A model generated the notes under the pieces. It was not told where the DNA came from and did no database searches. It saw nothing but the letters and a program-made list of their open reading frames with translations. DNA of 64,000 nt, from the NCBI GenBank assembly GCA_036154955.1, contig JAYZWL010000083.1, forward strand, positions 62,001 through 126,000. Reading direction: 5' to 3'. The position numbers were made by a program, and so were the translations under genes. This document shows positions 16,465 to 25,883 of this stretch, in pieces; the stretch's first letter is position 1; each line of letters begins with the position of its first letter. The stretch comes from Albimonas sp036154955. Its GTDB lineage: Bacteria > Pseudomonadota > Alphaproteobacteria > Rhodobacterales > Rhodobacteraceae.

Positions 16465-17709
16465 GTGACCGATCCGAAAATCCATATCGACCCCGCCTTC
16501 GTCGAACGCCTGATCCTGGAGATGGCCGAATTCGGCTCCGACGGGGGAACCGGCGTCTCCCGCACCGTCTATTCGCCGGAATGGGTCGGGGCGACGCGGA
16601 CCTATGCCGACTGGTGCGAGGCGGCGGGGCTGGACGCGCGCCACGACGCGGTGGGCAACGTCTGGGGCGTGCTGGCGGGGACGGAGCCGGGCAAATCCAT
16701 CGCCACCGGCTCCCATATCGACAGCCAGTGCCCGGGCGGGCGCTATGACGGGATCCTCGGCGCGCTGGCGGGGCTGATCGCGCTCAAGGCGCTGAAGGAA
16801 CAGTTCGGGGCGCCGAAGCGGACGCTGGAATGCGTGGCGCTGTGCGAGGAAGAGTCTTCGCGCTTCCCTTCGGCCAATTTCTGGGGCTCTCGGGCCATCG
16901 TCGGCGGCGTCTCCGCCACCGATCCCGACACCACCATCGGCTATGGCGGCGAGACCATCGCCGAGGCGATGCGCGAAGCTGGCTTCGACCCCGCCCGCAT
17001 CGGGGAAGCGAAGCGCGACGACATCGACACCTTCGTGGAGCTGCATATCGAGCAGGGCCCGATCCTGGAACATGCCGGCCTGCCGGTGGCGGTGGTCACC
17101 GGCATCACCGGCATCCGGCACTACGAGGTGCGCCTCGCGGGCGAGCAGAACCACGCCGGCGCCTTCCCCATGGACCTGCGTCGCGACCCGATGGCGGGGA
17201 TGGCCGAGATCGCCTCGACCGCCATCGACACCGCCCATCGCTGGGGCCGCCCGGCGGTGACCACCGTGGGCCGGGTCCATGTCTCCCCCAACGCCACGGC
17301 GATCATTCCCGACAGCGTGGTGTTCTCGCTCGACGCCCGCCACCCGGACCCCGCCGAATGCGCCCGCCTTCATGCGAGCCATGAGCGGATGATGCAGGAA
17401 GTGGCCGACCGCCGCGGCCTCGATCTTTCGTGGAAGATCATGATCGACCACCCGGCCTGCCCCTCGGACCCGGGCGTGGTGGACGCGCTGATGGAGGCGG
17501 CCGCGATCCAGGGCGTGCCCGTGATGAAGATGGCCAGCGGCGCCGGCCACGACAGCCAGCAGATGGCGAAGATCGCCAAGGTGGCGATGATCTTCGTGCG
17601 CTCCAAGGACGGCCGCTCCCACACGCCTGCGGAGTTCTCCTCCATCCCCGACATCGTCGCCGGCATCGAGGTCCTCGCCCAGGGCCTCCATCGCCTCGCC
17701 TACGCCTGA
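16465..17709 (+). CDS. Zn-dependent N-carbamoyl-amino-acid amidohydrolase (M20 family)
   Basis: A 414-residue M20 metallopeptidase-fold enzyme of the carbamoylase/allantoate amidohydrolase group, starting with GTG. H84 in TGSHIDSQCPGG, the aspartate in GRYDGILGA, the glutamates in ALCEEESSRFP, the histidine in ELHIEQGPILE and the late GAGHDSQQM motif supply the two-metal site and substrate contacts. Such enzymes cleave N-carbamoyl amino acids, beta-ureidopropionate or ureido acids to amine, CO2 and ammonia. The next gene encodes a cyclic-amidase that would make its substrate. Confidence 0.9.
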   Translation: MTDPKIHIDPAFVERLILEMAEFGSDGGTGVSRTVYSPEWVGATRTYADWCEAAGLDARHDAVGNVWGVLAGTEPGKSIATGSHIDSQCPGGRYDGILGALAGLIALKALKEQFGAPKRTLECVALCEEESSRFPSANFWGSRAIVGGVSATDPDTTIGYGGETIAEAMREAGFDPARIGEAKRDDIDTFVELHIEQGPILEHAGLPVAVVTGITGIRHYEVRLAGEQNHAGAFPMDLRRDPMAGMAEIASTAIDTAHRWGRPAVTTVGRVHVSPNATAIIPDSVVFSLDARHPDPAECARLHASHERMMQEVADRRGLDLSWKIMIDHPACPSDPGVVDALMEAAAIQGVPVMKMASGAGHDSQQMAKIAKVAMIFVRSKDGRSHTPAEFSSIPDIVAGIEVLAQGLHRLAYA

Positions 17710-17723
17710 GCCCGGAGGACGCC

Positions 17724-19118
17724 ATGAAGACGCTGATCAGGAACGGGACCGTCGCCACCGCGTCGGCCGTCCACCGCGCCGACGTGCTGGTGGAGGAAGG
17801 GGTGATCGCCGCCGTGGGCCTCGACCTCGACGCCGCGGGGGCGGAGGTGGTGGACGCGGGCGGCTGCTACGTGATGCCCGGCGGCATCGACGTGCACACG
17901 CATCTCGACAACACGAGCTTCGGCGTGACCACGGCCGACGATTTCGCCACCGGCACCATCGCCGCGGCTTGCGGGGGCACGACCGCCATCGTCGATTTCT
18001 GCCAGCAGGGGGTGGGGACGTCGCTGAAGGACTCGCTCGCCGTCTGGCACGGCAAGGCGGGCGGCAGGTCGGTGATCGACTACGGCTTTCACATCATCAT
18101 CAACGACCCCTCCGACGCGGTGATCGAGGAGATCCCGGAGCTTCCGGGGCAGGGCGTCACCTCGGTCAAGCTGTTCATGGCCTATCGCGGCGTGCCGGGC
18201 ATGACCCAGATCGACGACCTGACCATGCTGCGGATCATGGAGAAGACCCGCGCCTCGGGCTCGGTGGTCATGGTCCATGCCGAGAACGGCGACGCCGCCG
18301 ACATGCTGCGCGACATGTGCGCGGCGCGGGGGGATCTCAGCCCGAAATTCCACGCCGTCTCCCGCCCGCCGCGCACCGAATCCGAGGCCACCGCGCGGGC
18401 CATCGCCCATGCCGAGCTGATGGGCGCGCCGCTCTACGTCGTCCACCTGACCTGCGAGGACGCGCTCGATGAGCTGATCCGGGGCCGGCGCCGCGGCGCG
18501 CCGGTCTTCGCGGAGACCTGCACCCAGTATCTCTACTGCACCACCGACGATCTCGACCGGCCGGATTTCGAGGGCGCGAAATACGTGTTCACCCCGCCCG
18601 TGCGCTCGGCCCGCGACAACGAGGTCCTGTGGAACGCGCTGTCCATGGGCCTGCTCAAGGCGGTGTCCTCGGACCACTCGCCGTGGAATTTCGTCGGGCA
18701 GAAGGACCTGGGCCGCGACGACTTCCGCAAGATCCCCAACGGCGCCCCTGGGATCGAGGAGCGGATGACCATGGTCTGGCAGGGGGTGAACCAGGGGCGG
18801 TTCGGGATCGACCGCTTCGTGGACATCGTGTCGACCAATCCGGCGCGGCTCTTCGGGCTCTACCCGCAGAAGGGGACCATCGCGGCCGGCTCCGACGCCG
18901 ATATCGTGATCTGGGATCCGGAGGCGGAGATGGTGATGACCAAGCCCGCCCTGCATTCGGCCGTCGACTACACGCTGTTCGAGGGGATGCCGGTCAAGGG
19001 CCTGCCGCGCACCGTGTTCCTGCGCGGCGAGATGATCGTGGACGGGCGCGAATATATCGGCTCGGCGCCCGGCGGGCGCTTCCTGAAGCGGGCCGCCTTC
19101 GATCCCGGTGCGGTCTGA
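17724..19118 (+). CDS. dihydropyrimidinase / D-hydantoinase
   Basis: A 464-residue cyclic amidase of normal family length. H58 and H60 (GGIDVHTHLD), the lysine expected to be carbamylated at about 149 (TSVKLFMAYRG), the histidines of VMVHAENGD and LYVVHLTCEDA, and the aspartate in VSSDHSPWN form the binuclear zinc site. It opens dihydropyrimidine or hydantoin rings to N-carbamoyl acids, which the upstream carbamoylase would hydrolyse. CCCGGAGGACGCC precedes the ATG. The gene ends the operon and is followed by a palindromic repeat. Confidence 0.92.
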   Translation: MKTLIRNGTVATASAVHRADVLVEEGVIAAVGLDLDAAGAEVVDAGGCYVMPGGIDVHTHLDNTSFGVTTADDFATGTIAAACGGTTAIVDFCQQGVGTSLKDSLAVWHGKAGGRSVIDYGFHIIINDPSDAVIEEIPELPGQGVTSVKLFMAYRGVPGMTQIDDLTMLRIMEKTRASGSVVMVHAENGDAADMLRDMCAARGDLSPKFHAVSRPPRTESEATARAIAHAELMGAPLYVVHLTCEDALDELIRGRRRGAPVFAETCTQYLYCTTDDLDRPDFEGAKYVFTPPVRSARDNEVLWNALSMGLLKAVSSDHSPWNFVGQKDLGRDDFRKIPNGAPGIEERMTMVWQGVNQGRFGIDRFVDIVSTNPARLFGLYPQKGTIAAGSDADIVIWDPEAEMVMTKPALHSAVDYTLFEGMPVKGLPRTVFLRGEMIVDGREYIGSAPGGRFLKRAAFDPGAV

Positions 19119-19140
19119 ACGGACGACGGGTCGGGAACGG

Positions 19141-19167
19141 GCGCCCCGGGCTTGACCCGGGGCCTCG
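19141..19167. repeat. dispersed CCCCGGG palindromic repeat
   Basis: GCGCCCCGGGCTTGACCCGG begins a palindrome (GCCCCGGG / CCCGGGGC around CTTGA) between convergent genes ending at 19118 and 19211. The same element recurs at 25884-26034. Repeats of this type are common in alphaproteobacterial intergenic DNA and can act as terminators. Confidence 0.75.
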
Positions 19168-19210
19168 CGCCGCTCGCCGCCGGTGAGACGGTCGTCTCAT
19201 GCGTTCCCGG

Positions 19211-20176
19211 TCAGGCGACGGGGGAGATCAGGGCCCGACCCTCGAAATGGGCGACGAGGTTGTCCACCACCAGCGCCGCCATCGCGTCCCGCGTCTCCAC
19301 CGTGCCGCTGCCGTGATGGGGGGAGAGCGCGACGTTGGGCAGGGCGGTGAGCCGCGGGTCCGGCCCGGGCTCCGCGGCGAAGACGTCGAGCCCGGCGGAG
19401 CCCAGCGCCCCCGTCTCCAGCGCCGCGATCAGCGCGGGCTCGTCCACCACGCTCCCGCGGGAGATGTTGACGAAGGTCCCCTCAGGCCCCAGCGCCCGCA
19501 GCACGGCGGCGGAGACGAGGCCCGCGGTCTCCGCCCCCCCGGGCGTGGCCACGATCAGCGCGTCGGCCCAAGCCGCCAGCGCCTCCGCGTCGGGGAAGCG
19601 GGCGTAGGGCGCGTCGCGGGGCGAGCGGGCGACATAGCCGATCTCCATCCGGAACGCCTCGGCCCGCGTGGCGATGGCCTGGCCGATGCGGCCGAGCCCC
19701 AGCACGCCCAGCCGCTTGCCGGTCAGCGTGCCGGTCAGCGGGAACATGCCCTTTCGCGCCCAGTCGCCCGAACGCACCCAGGCGTCGCCCTCCACCAGCC
19801 GCCGGCGGGCCATCAGCAGCAGCGCCATCGCCATGTCGGCCACGTCGTCGGTCAGCACGTCCGGCGTGTTGGTCACCGCGATCCCCCGCGCCCGGCAGGC
19901 GGCGAGGTCGAGGCTGTCCACGCCCACCGCGTTGCAGGCCACGATCTCCAGCGCCGGAAGCCGGTCGATGATCGCCGCCTCCAGCCCCCGCCCGCCGGTG
20001 GTGACCACGCCGCGGATGCGGGGCCCGACCTCGGCCAGCAGCGCGTGCCGGTCCGCGGCCCTGTCATGGCGGTGCAGGGTGAACAACCCCTCCAGCCGTT
20101 CCATCTGGCCGGGGCGGATGGGGGAGACGACGAGCAGTTCGGGGCGGGGGTCGGTCATGGGCCTGGGGTCGGTCAT
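19211..20176 (-). CDS. D-isomer-specific 2-hydroxyacid dehydrogenase
   Basis: A 321-residue NAD(P)-dependent dehydrogenase. The nucleotide site is GLGRIGQAIATRAEAF (G160-x-G162-x2-G165). The catalytic arginine is in ISRGSVVDEPAL, with a glutamate about 30 residues later and the catalytic histidine in LSPHHGSGT. It is closest in form to glyoxylate/hydroxypyruvate reductases. The start is duplicated: MTDPRP occurs twice in a row, so 20158 is an alternative. I chose 20176 because GAGG lies 5 bases before it. It overlaps no gene and runs with the AEC permease upstream. Confidence 0.88.
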   Translation of the reverse strand: MTDPRPMTDPRPELLVVSPIRPGQMERLEGLFTLHRHDRAADRHALLAEVGPRIRGVVTTGGRGLEAAIIDRLPALEIVACNAVGVDSLDLAACRARGIAVTNTPDVLTDDVADMAMALLLMARRRLVEGDAWVRSGDWARKGMFPLTGTLTGKRLGVLGLGRIGQAIATRAEAFRMEIGYVARSPRDAPYARFPDAEALAAWADALIVATPGGAETAGLVSAAVLRALGPEGTFVNISRGSVVDEPALIAALETGALGSAGLDVFAAEPGPDPRLTALPNVALSPHHGSGTVETRDAMAALVVDNLVAHFEGRALISPVA

Positions 20177-20183
20177 GCGGTCC

Positions 20184-21137
20184 TCATCCGAAATACGCCT
20201 GCGCGATCAGCATCGCCGCCGGCACGGTCAGGGCGGCGACCACGGTCTGCGTGGCCACCAGGCTCGCCATCAGCGGCGCGTCGCCGCCCATCTGCCGCGC
20301 CATCACGTAGGAGGAGGACGCGGTGGGCAGGGAATTGAACAGCACCGCCAGCAAGGCAACCTCTCCATCCAGCCCCGCGAGGATGCAGGCCAGCGCGGTC
20401 AGCGTCGGCATCGCGCCGAATTTGGCGACGGAAGCCACGGCGAAGAGCCGCGGCGCGCTTCCCAGCGTCTCCCGGTCCAGCGCCGCCCCGACGCAGAGCA
20501 GGCCCAGCGGCAGCGCCGCCTGTCCCAGCGCCTTGAAAAAGCTCTCGATCCCCGGCGGCAGGCCCAGATGGAAGGCGTGCAGCGTGATGCCCGCCGCGCA
20601 GGCGAGAATCAGCGGGTTCTTCGCCAGCGATTTCAGCGCGTGGACCACGCCCGCGCCCGCCCCGCCCTCCGGCCCGGTCCCCGCGGGCACGTAGCGCGCG
20701 AAGCACAGCACGCAGGCGACGTTGGCCGTGGGCACGATGGTGGCGATGGCGATGGCCGACAGCGCCGCGGCGTTGGGCCCGAACAGCGCCAGCGCCGCGG
20801 TGACGCCCACGTAGTTGTTGAACCGCACCGCCCCCTGAAAGACCGAGGTGAAGGCCCGCGGCTCGATCCCCAGCGGCTTGCGCAGCAGCGCCAGCGCCGC
20901 GCCGGTCACCACGATCGGCCCGGCCAGCGCGAAGACCAGCCCGCCCACCGCGACCTCCGACAGGTCGGCCATGGCGAGCCCGTGGACGATCAGCGCCGGC
21001 AGCAGCACGAAATAGGCCAGCTTCTCCGCCGGCCCCCAGAACTCCGCCGGCAGCAGCCCGGTGCGATGGCGCAGCACATGACCCAGCCCGATCAGCATCG
21101 CGGTGGGCAGGAGCGCGATCAGCAGCATCCCGATCAT
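20184..21137 (-). CDS. AEC family permease
   Basis: A 317-residue protein with about ten hydrophobic helices, of the auxin-efflux-carrier family that moves organic acids in bacteria. The repeated pattern of small-residue helices and the segment VLFNSLPTASSSYVMARQMG are typical. GGGAGG lies 7 bases before ATG 21137; a longer frame to 21254 adds only Pro/Arg-rich residues. Only 7 bases separate it from the 2-hydroxyacid dehydrogenase, so the two probably serve the same 2-hydroxy or 2-oxo acid. Confidence 0.87.
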   Translation of the reverse strand: MIGMLLIALLPTAMLIGLGHVLRHRTGLLPAEFWGPAEKLAYFVLLPALIVHGLAMADLSEVAVGGLVFALAGPIVVTGAALALLRKPLGIEPRAFTSVFQGAVRFNNYVGVTAALALFGPNAAALSAIAIATIVPTANVACVLCFARYVPAGTGPEGGAGAGVVHALKSLAKNPLILACAAGITLHAFHLGLPPGIESFFKALGQAALPLGLLCVGAALDRETLGSAPRLFAVASVAKFGAMPTLTALACILAGLDGEVALLAVLFNSLPTASSSYVMARQMGGDAPLMASLVATQTVVAALTVPAAMLIAQAYFG

Positions 21138-21282
21138 GCCGCGCCTCCCGGACCGGGTGGCGGGGCGGAGAGGCTGGGCGCGGACATGACGAGGACCCCC
21201 GAGGCCGGGCGGTCTGGGCGCCGCCGATTGCTGACGGCTTCGTGATGGCCCCAACTTTGCCGGATGGCAACCCGCCGCCGCG

Positions 21283-21693
21283 CTACCAGAGCGGGTCGGA
21301 CATCACCGAGACATGCGCCGCCACCACCTTCCATCCGAGGTCGGGGAAACGCACGAAGGTCTGGCTCTGCCGCCCGATCTCGTCCCGTCCCCGCACCTTG
21401 AATTCCAGGTTGGTGGTGGCGAAGTCGCGGCCGAGCGTCAGGATCTCCAGCCGGATCCGCTTCTCCTTGATGCCCGGCCCGGGGGGGCGGCGGGTGCGGT
21501 GGCCGTGGATCTCGTCGAAGCCGTAGCCGTTCTCGTGCAGGGCGTAGCGGATGGTGTGGGGGGAGTTCCAGAAGGTGGCGTCGAGCACGTCGACGTTCTT
21601 GTCCTCCAGCGCCTTCTCGTAGCGCTCGAAGATCTCGGCGATCTCGGCGACCACCTCGGGGATGTTGGGGGTGCGGTCAGGCTGATCGGTCAT
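21283..21693 (-). CDS. AtzH/HpxZ-like NTF2-fold protein (DUF3225)
   Basis: A 136-residue protein of the SnoaL/NTF2 fold. EIFERYEKALEDKNVDVLDATFW near the start and a C-terminal KVVAAHVSVM match the AtzH/HpxZ (DUF3225) group. In known systems these partner amidases of the AtzE/HpxY type in cyanurate or oxalurate/allantoin breakdown. Its ATG overlaps the stop of the adjacent amidase as ATGA, so the two were translated together. The partner amidase is frameshifted here, so this protein may have lost its partner. Confidence 0.83.
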   Translation of the reverse strand: MTDQPDRTPNIPEVVAEIAEIFERYEKALEDKNVDVLDATFWNSPHTIRYALHENGYGFDEIHGHRTRRPPGPGIKEKRIRLEILTLGRDFATTNLEFKVRGRDEIGRQSQTFVRFPDLGWKVVAAHVSVMSDPLW

Positions 21694-22827
21694 GCGGTCT
21701 CCTCCAGCGCCCGGGCGATGGCCGCGAGCTTCATGTCCTCGCCCCGCGCCCCGATGATCGACAGGCCCACGGGGGCGCCCCCGACCTCGCCCAGCGGCAG
21801 GTTGACCTGCGGATGGCCGGCGAGCCCGCCATGGGCGCAGAGCGTGTTGATCCGGTCGCGCGCCCGATCCTGGCCGGACAGCGGCAGGCCGCGCTTCGGC
21901 GCGGGGTCGGGGGTGGTCGGCAGGCACAGCACCGCGCCCCCCGCCGTCAGCCGCGCCAGCCGCCCGCGCACCTGATCGCGGACCAGCGCCGCCGCCGCGC
22001 GCTCCGCCGCCGTGACCCCGGAGGCGACCAGCAGCGTGCGCGCGACGAGGTAGGAGAAGCGCGGCGTCTCCGCCTCCACCCAGGGCCCGAAGGTCTGCCA
22101 CGCCTCGGAAAGCTGCAGCGCCCGCTGCGCGGCCCCGTTGGCGGCGAGCGCGTGGGGGGCGAGGGCGTCGGTCCGTGCGCAGGGCCTCCGCCACGGCGGG
22201 GTCGGCGAAGTCGAAGGCGTCCTGCGCAATGACGAGGCCGGCGGGGACGACCTGCGGCGCGGGCTCGCCCAGCAACACCTCGGAGACGCGGACGAAGGTG
22301 GCCGCGTCCCGGGTCATCCAGCCCACGGTGTCGGAGCCGGGCGCCTGCGGCAGCATCCCCGCCCGGCTGACCCGGCCATGGGTGGTGCGGATCCCGTATA
22401 GCCCGCAGAAGCTGGACGGAACCCGCACCGAGCCGCCGGTGTCCGTGCCCAGCGCCGCGTCGCACAGCCCCTGCGCCACGGCGGAGGCGGAGCCCGAGGA
22501 CGAGCCCCCCGGAACCCGGTCCGGCGCGCGCGGGTTCAGCGGCGTGCCCTCGAAGGCGTTTTCGCCCAGCAGACCCAGGGAGATTTCGTCGGTGACGGTC
22601 TTGCCGGTCAGGTCCGCCCCGGCCTCCAGCAGCGCCGCCACCGCCCAGGCGTGGGCCGTGGGCGCGGGATGGGTCGCCGCCCAGTCGGGATTGCCGCCGC
22701 CGGTGACATGACCCGCCACGTCGAACAGGTCCTTGGCCATGAAGGTCAGGCCCTTGAGCGGGCCGGTCGCGGCCCCCGCGATGCGGATGTCGCCGCCGGG
22801 GGCGAGGTGGCCGTCGAGGTGCTTCAC
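21690..22827 (-). pseudogene. frameshifted amidase (amidase signature family, AtzE/AtzF-like)
   Basis: Reading from GTG 22827 (GGAG upstream) gives an amidase N-terminal part: catalytic Lys in FMAKDLFDV (about K32), the Ser-rich GGSSSGSASA (107-116) and nucleophile Ser in GTDTGGSVRVPSS (about S133). After FADPAVAEALRTD the match moves to another frame, which continues LAPHALAANGAAQRALQLSEAW and ends with a normal amidase C terminus (LCLPTTPDPAPKRG, then GLSIIGARGEDM). The switch lies around 22155-22200. The joined product seems short by roughly 15-20 residues there, which suggests a small deletion. An assembly error is the alternative. Confidence 0.75.
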
Positions 22828-23029
22828 TTGCGTCTCCCTGCTTGCGGGGCGAGCGTGAGGCAGGGGCCGGGACCGCGCAACCCCGCCGCCCGCGCCGGGC
22901 CAAGCGGTCGCAGCCGCGGCCGGGGCTCGCCGCAAGACGGGGACGGGCGCGGGGGGCGACCAAGGACGCGACGCGCGCGCCCGCGACGGCGCGCCCCGGA
23001 GCAGGAACCGGAAAAGGAAGGAGACCGCC

Positions 23030-24526
23030 ATGGATGCGGAACGCACGCCCGTCATCGTGGGCGTCGGGCAGATCAACGACCGCCCCGAGGACCCGGACCA
23101 GGGGCTCGACCCGCTCGGCCTGATGGAGGCGGCGCTTCGGCTGGCGGACGAGGATGCGGGGGGCGGCTGGCTGGCCGATCTCGACGGGATCTCCACCGTC
23201 GACCAGATCTCCTATCTCGGGCTGACCGGGATCCCGGAGAAGCTGGCGGCGGCTTTCGGGGCCAGGCCCGCGCGGCTTGAGACCACCGATATGCCCCATG
23301 GCGACAGCCCGGTGCGGCTGCTGAACGAGGCGGCGAACCGCATCGGCGCCGGCGAAAGCCGCATCGTCGCGGTGGTGGGGGCGGAGGCGCTGCGCACCGC
23401 CGCCCAACTCGCCCGCCGCGCGGCCGAGGCCGGCGCCCCGCCCCCCGACCTGATGCGCGCCAACCCCAAGCGCAAGCTCACCGACCTGCGGCGCGAGTTC
23501 GGGCTGATCGCGCCGGTGGACCTCTACCCGCTTTACGAGAACGCCGGCCGCGCCGCGCAGGGCATGAGCTTCGCCGAGGCGCAGGCCCAGAACGGCCGCA
23601 TCTGGGAGGGGCTCGCCGCCGTCGCCCGCGACAATCCCCACGCCTGGATCCGCTCGGGCAAGACGGCCGACGAGATCACGACCCCCTCGCCCGACAACCG
23701 CCGGATCTCGTTCCCCTACAACAAGCTGATGGTGGCCAATTCCTCGGTCAACCAGGGGGCGGGGTTCCTCGTGACCAGCCTCGCCGAGGCGCGGCGGCGG
23801 GGCCTGCCGGACGAGCGGCTGGTCTTCGTCGGCCACGGGGCGGGCGCGCAGGAGCCCTACGACCCGCTGGCCCGGGATCGCTACGACCGCTCTCCCTCCA
23901 TGATCGCGTCGCTGACCGCGGCGCTGGAATTCAACGGGATCGAGGCCGGGGAACTGGACGCGGTGGAGCTCTATTCCTGCTTCCCCTGCGTGCCGCAGAT
24001 GGCCCGGCGCGTGCTGGGCTGGGACATCGACCGGCCGATGACCGTGTTCGGCGGGCTGACCTTCGGCGGCGGGCCGGTTGCCAACTACATGTCCCACACC
24101 GTCGCCTGCATGACCGAAAAGCTGCGCGGGACGCCGGCCAAGGGCCTGCTCTACGCCAATGGCGGGATCGTGACGACCAACCACACCATCGTCCTGTCCG
24201 GCGCGCCGATCCCCGCCGCGGCCTTCCCGAAATCGTCGGACGTGCAGGCCCGGGCCGACGCCGCCCGCGGCCCGGTGCCCCCGATGCGGACCGACCATAT
24301 CGGCCCCGTCACCATCGAGACCTACGCCGTCCATTACGACCGGCAGGGCGCGCCACGGGGCGGGGCGGTGATGGGCCGCACGCCCGACGGCGCGCGGACG
24401 CTCGCGCATGTGCGGCCCGAGGACGCCGACCTCGTCGCCTTCCTCACCGACGGCGCGGCGGAGCCGGTGGGCGCGCCGGGCGGGGTGGCGTCGGCCGACG
24501 GGAAGCGTATCTTCGTGGCGAAGTGA
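23030..24526 (+). CDS. TLP1-type thiolase-like protein (acetyl-CoA acetyltransferase family)
   Basis: A 498-residue thiolase-fold protein starting MDAERTPVIVGVGQIND. The thiolase core covers about 5-410. A C-terminal extension of about 80 residues (TIETYAVHYDRQGAPRGGAVMGR onward) resembles the additional domain of thiolase-like protein type 1. At the position of the nucleophilic cysteine the sequence reads HGDSPVRLLNEAANRIG and has no Cys, so classical thiolysis is unlikely. AAGGAGA precedes the ATG. It is divergent from the amidase and followed by an M29 peptidase; the link between them is not clear. Confidence 0.82.
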   Translation: MDAERTPVIVGVGQINDRPEDPDQGLDPLGLMEAALRLADEDAGGGWLADLDGISTVDQISYLGLTGIPEKLAAAFGARPARLETTDMPHGDSPVRLLNEAANRIGAGESRIVAVVGAEALRTAAQLARRAAEAGAPPPDLMRANPKRKLTDLRREFGLIAPVDLYPLYENAGRAAQGMSFAEAQAQNGRIWEGLAAVARDNPHAWIRSGKTADEITTPSPDNRRISFPYNKLMVANSSVNQGAGFLVTSLAEARRRGLPDERLVFVGHGAGAQEPYDPLARDRYDRSPSMIASLTAALEFNGIEAGELDAVELYSCFPCVPQMARRVLGWDIDRPMTVFGGLTFGGGPVANYMSHTVACMTEKLRGTPAKGLLYANGGIVTTNHTIVLSGAPIPAAAFPKSSDVQARADAARGPVPPMRTDHIGPVTIETYAVHYDRQGAPRGGAVMGRTPDGARTLAHVRPEDADLVAFLTDGAAEPVGAPGGVASADGKRIFVAK

Positions 24527-24595
24527 GCGATGCGGCGCGGCCCGGCGACGGGCCGCGCCCTCCCCGCTCCGCCGCAACCAGATGCGAGAGCCGCA

Positions 24596-25846
24596 ATGAC
24601 CTCCCTCCCCAATTCCGACCCCATCGACGCCGAGAAGCTGGACCGCCTGGCCGAGCTCGCGGTGAAGGTGGGGCTCGACCTCCAGCCCGGACAGGACCTG
24701 ATGCTGACCGCGCCGGCCGAGGCGCTGCCGCTGGTGCGCCGCATCGCGGTCCACGCCTACAAAGCCGGCGCGGGCGTGGTCACGCCGATCCTGTCGGACC
24801 CCGAAATCGCGCTCGCCCGCTACGAGCACGCCCGCGACGAGAGCTTCGACGCCGCCCCCGCCTGGCTTTACGAGGGCATGGGCAAGGCCTTCGACGGCAA
24901 CGCCGCCCGGCTGGCGGTGGGGGGCGACGACCCGATGCTGCTGGCGGGGCAGGATCCCGACAAGGTCAGCCGCGCCAACAAGGCCACCGCCATGGCCTAC
25001 GGGCCGGCGCGGGAGCGGATCACGCGCTTCGACATGAACTGGAACATCGTCGCCTGGCCGGGCGCGGCCTGGGCGCGGCGGGTGTTTCCCGACCTCGCGC
25101 CCGAGGCCGCGCAGCGGGCGCTGGCGGACGCGATCTTCGCCGCTTCCCGCGTCGACCAGGACGACCCCGTCGCGGCCTGGGCCGCGCATAACGCGACGCT
25201 GCGCGCCCGTTCCGCCTGGCTGAACGAACGCGCCTTCCATGCGCTGCATTTCTCGGGGCCCGGCACCGACCTGACCGTCGGGCTCGCCGACGGGCACGAG
25301 TGGATGGGCGGCGCCTCGATGGCGCGGAACGGCATCACCTGCAATCCCAACATCCCGACCGAGGAGGTGTTCACCACCCCCCACGCGCATCGGGTCGAGG
25401 GGACCGTCCGCTCCACCAAGCCGCTTTCCCATGGCGGCAGCCTGATCGACGGCATCGAGGTCCGCTTCGAGGGCGGCCGCATCGTCGAGGCGAAGGCCGC
25501 GACCGGGGCCGAGGTGCTGCTGGAGCTGATCGACACCGACGAGGGCGCGCGGCGCCTGGGCGAAGTGGCGCTGGTGCCGCATTCCTCGCCGATCTCGCAG
25601 TCGGGGCTGCTGTTCTACAACACCCTCTTCGACGAGAACGCCGCCTGCCACATCGCGCTCGGCCAGTGCTATTCCAAGTGCTTCAGGGATGGCGAGACGC
25701 TGGATGCGGCGGGCGTGGCGGCGCGGGGCGGCAACGCCTCGGCGATCCATGTCGACTGGATGATCGGCTCGGCCGAAATCGACATCGACGGGCTCGACGC
25801 CGACGGGAACCGGACCCCGGTGTTCCGCAAGGGCGAATGGGCCTGA
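24596..25846 (+). CDS. M29 family aminopeptidase
   Basis: A 416-residue metallopeptidase of normal M29 (AmpS/aminopeptidase T) length. Candidate ligands for the cobalt/zinc pair are the glutamate in TEEVFTTPHAHRVEG, the glutamate in GEVALVPHSSP, the histidine in NAACHIALG and the His/Asp of IHVDWMIGS. It removes N-terminal residues from peptides in the cytosol. It starts 69 bases after the thiolase-like gene and is probably cotranscribed with it. An earlier in-frame ATG at 24530 would add unconserved residues. Confidence 0.9.
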   Translation: MTSLPNSDPIDAEKLDRLAELAVKVGLDLQPGQDLMLTAPAEALPLVRRIAVHAYKAGAGVVTPILSDPEIALARYEHARDESFDAAPAWLYEGMGKAFDGNAARLAVGGDDPMLLAGQDPDKVSRANKATAMAYGPARERITRFDMNWNIVAWPGAAWARRVFPDLAPEAAQRALADAIFAASRVDQDDPVAAWAAHNATLRARSAWLNERAFHALHFSGPGTDLTVGLADGHEWMGGASMARNGITCNPNIPTEEVFTTPHAHRVEGTVRSTKPLSHGGSLIDGIEVRFEGGRIVEAKAATGAEVLLELIDTDEGARRLGEVALVPHSSPISQSGLLFYNTLFDENAACHIALGQCYSKCFRDGETLDAAGVAARGGNASAIHVDWMIGSAEIDIDGLDADGNRTPVFRKGEWA

Positions 25847-25883
25847 CGCTCCGCCGGAGGGCGTTCGCCCGATGCATCAAGGA

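Noticed and set aside
21947..25750. 1267-residue open frame on the minus strand
   Set aside because: It is antisense to the thiolase-like and M29 genes and partly in a shadow frame of the amidase. Its His/Arg/Gly-rich translation has no domain, as expected from the mirror of GC-rich coding DNA.
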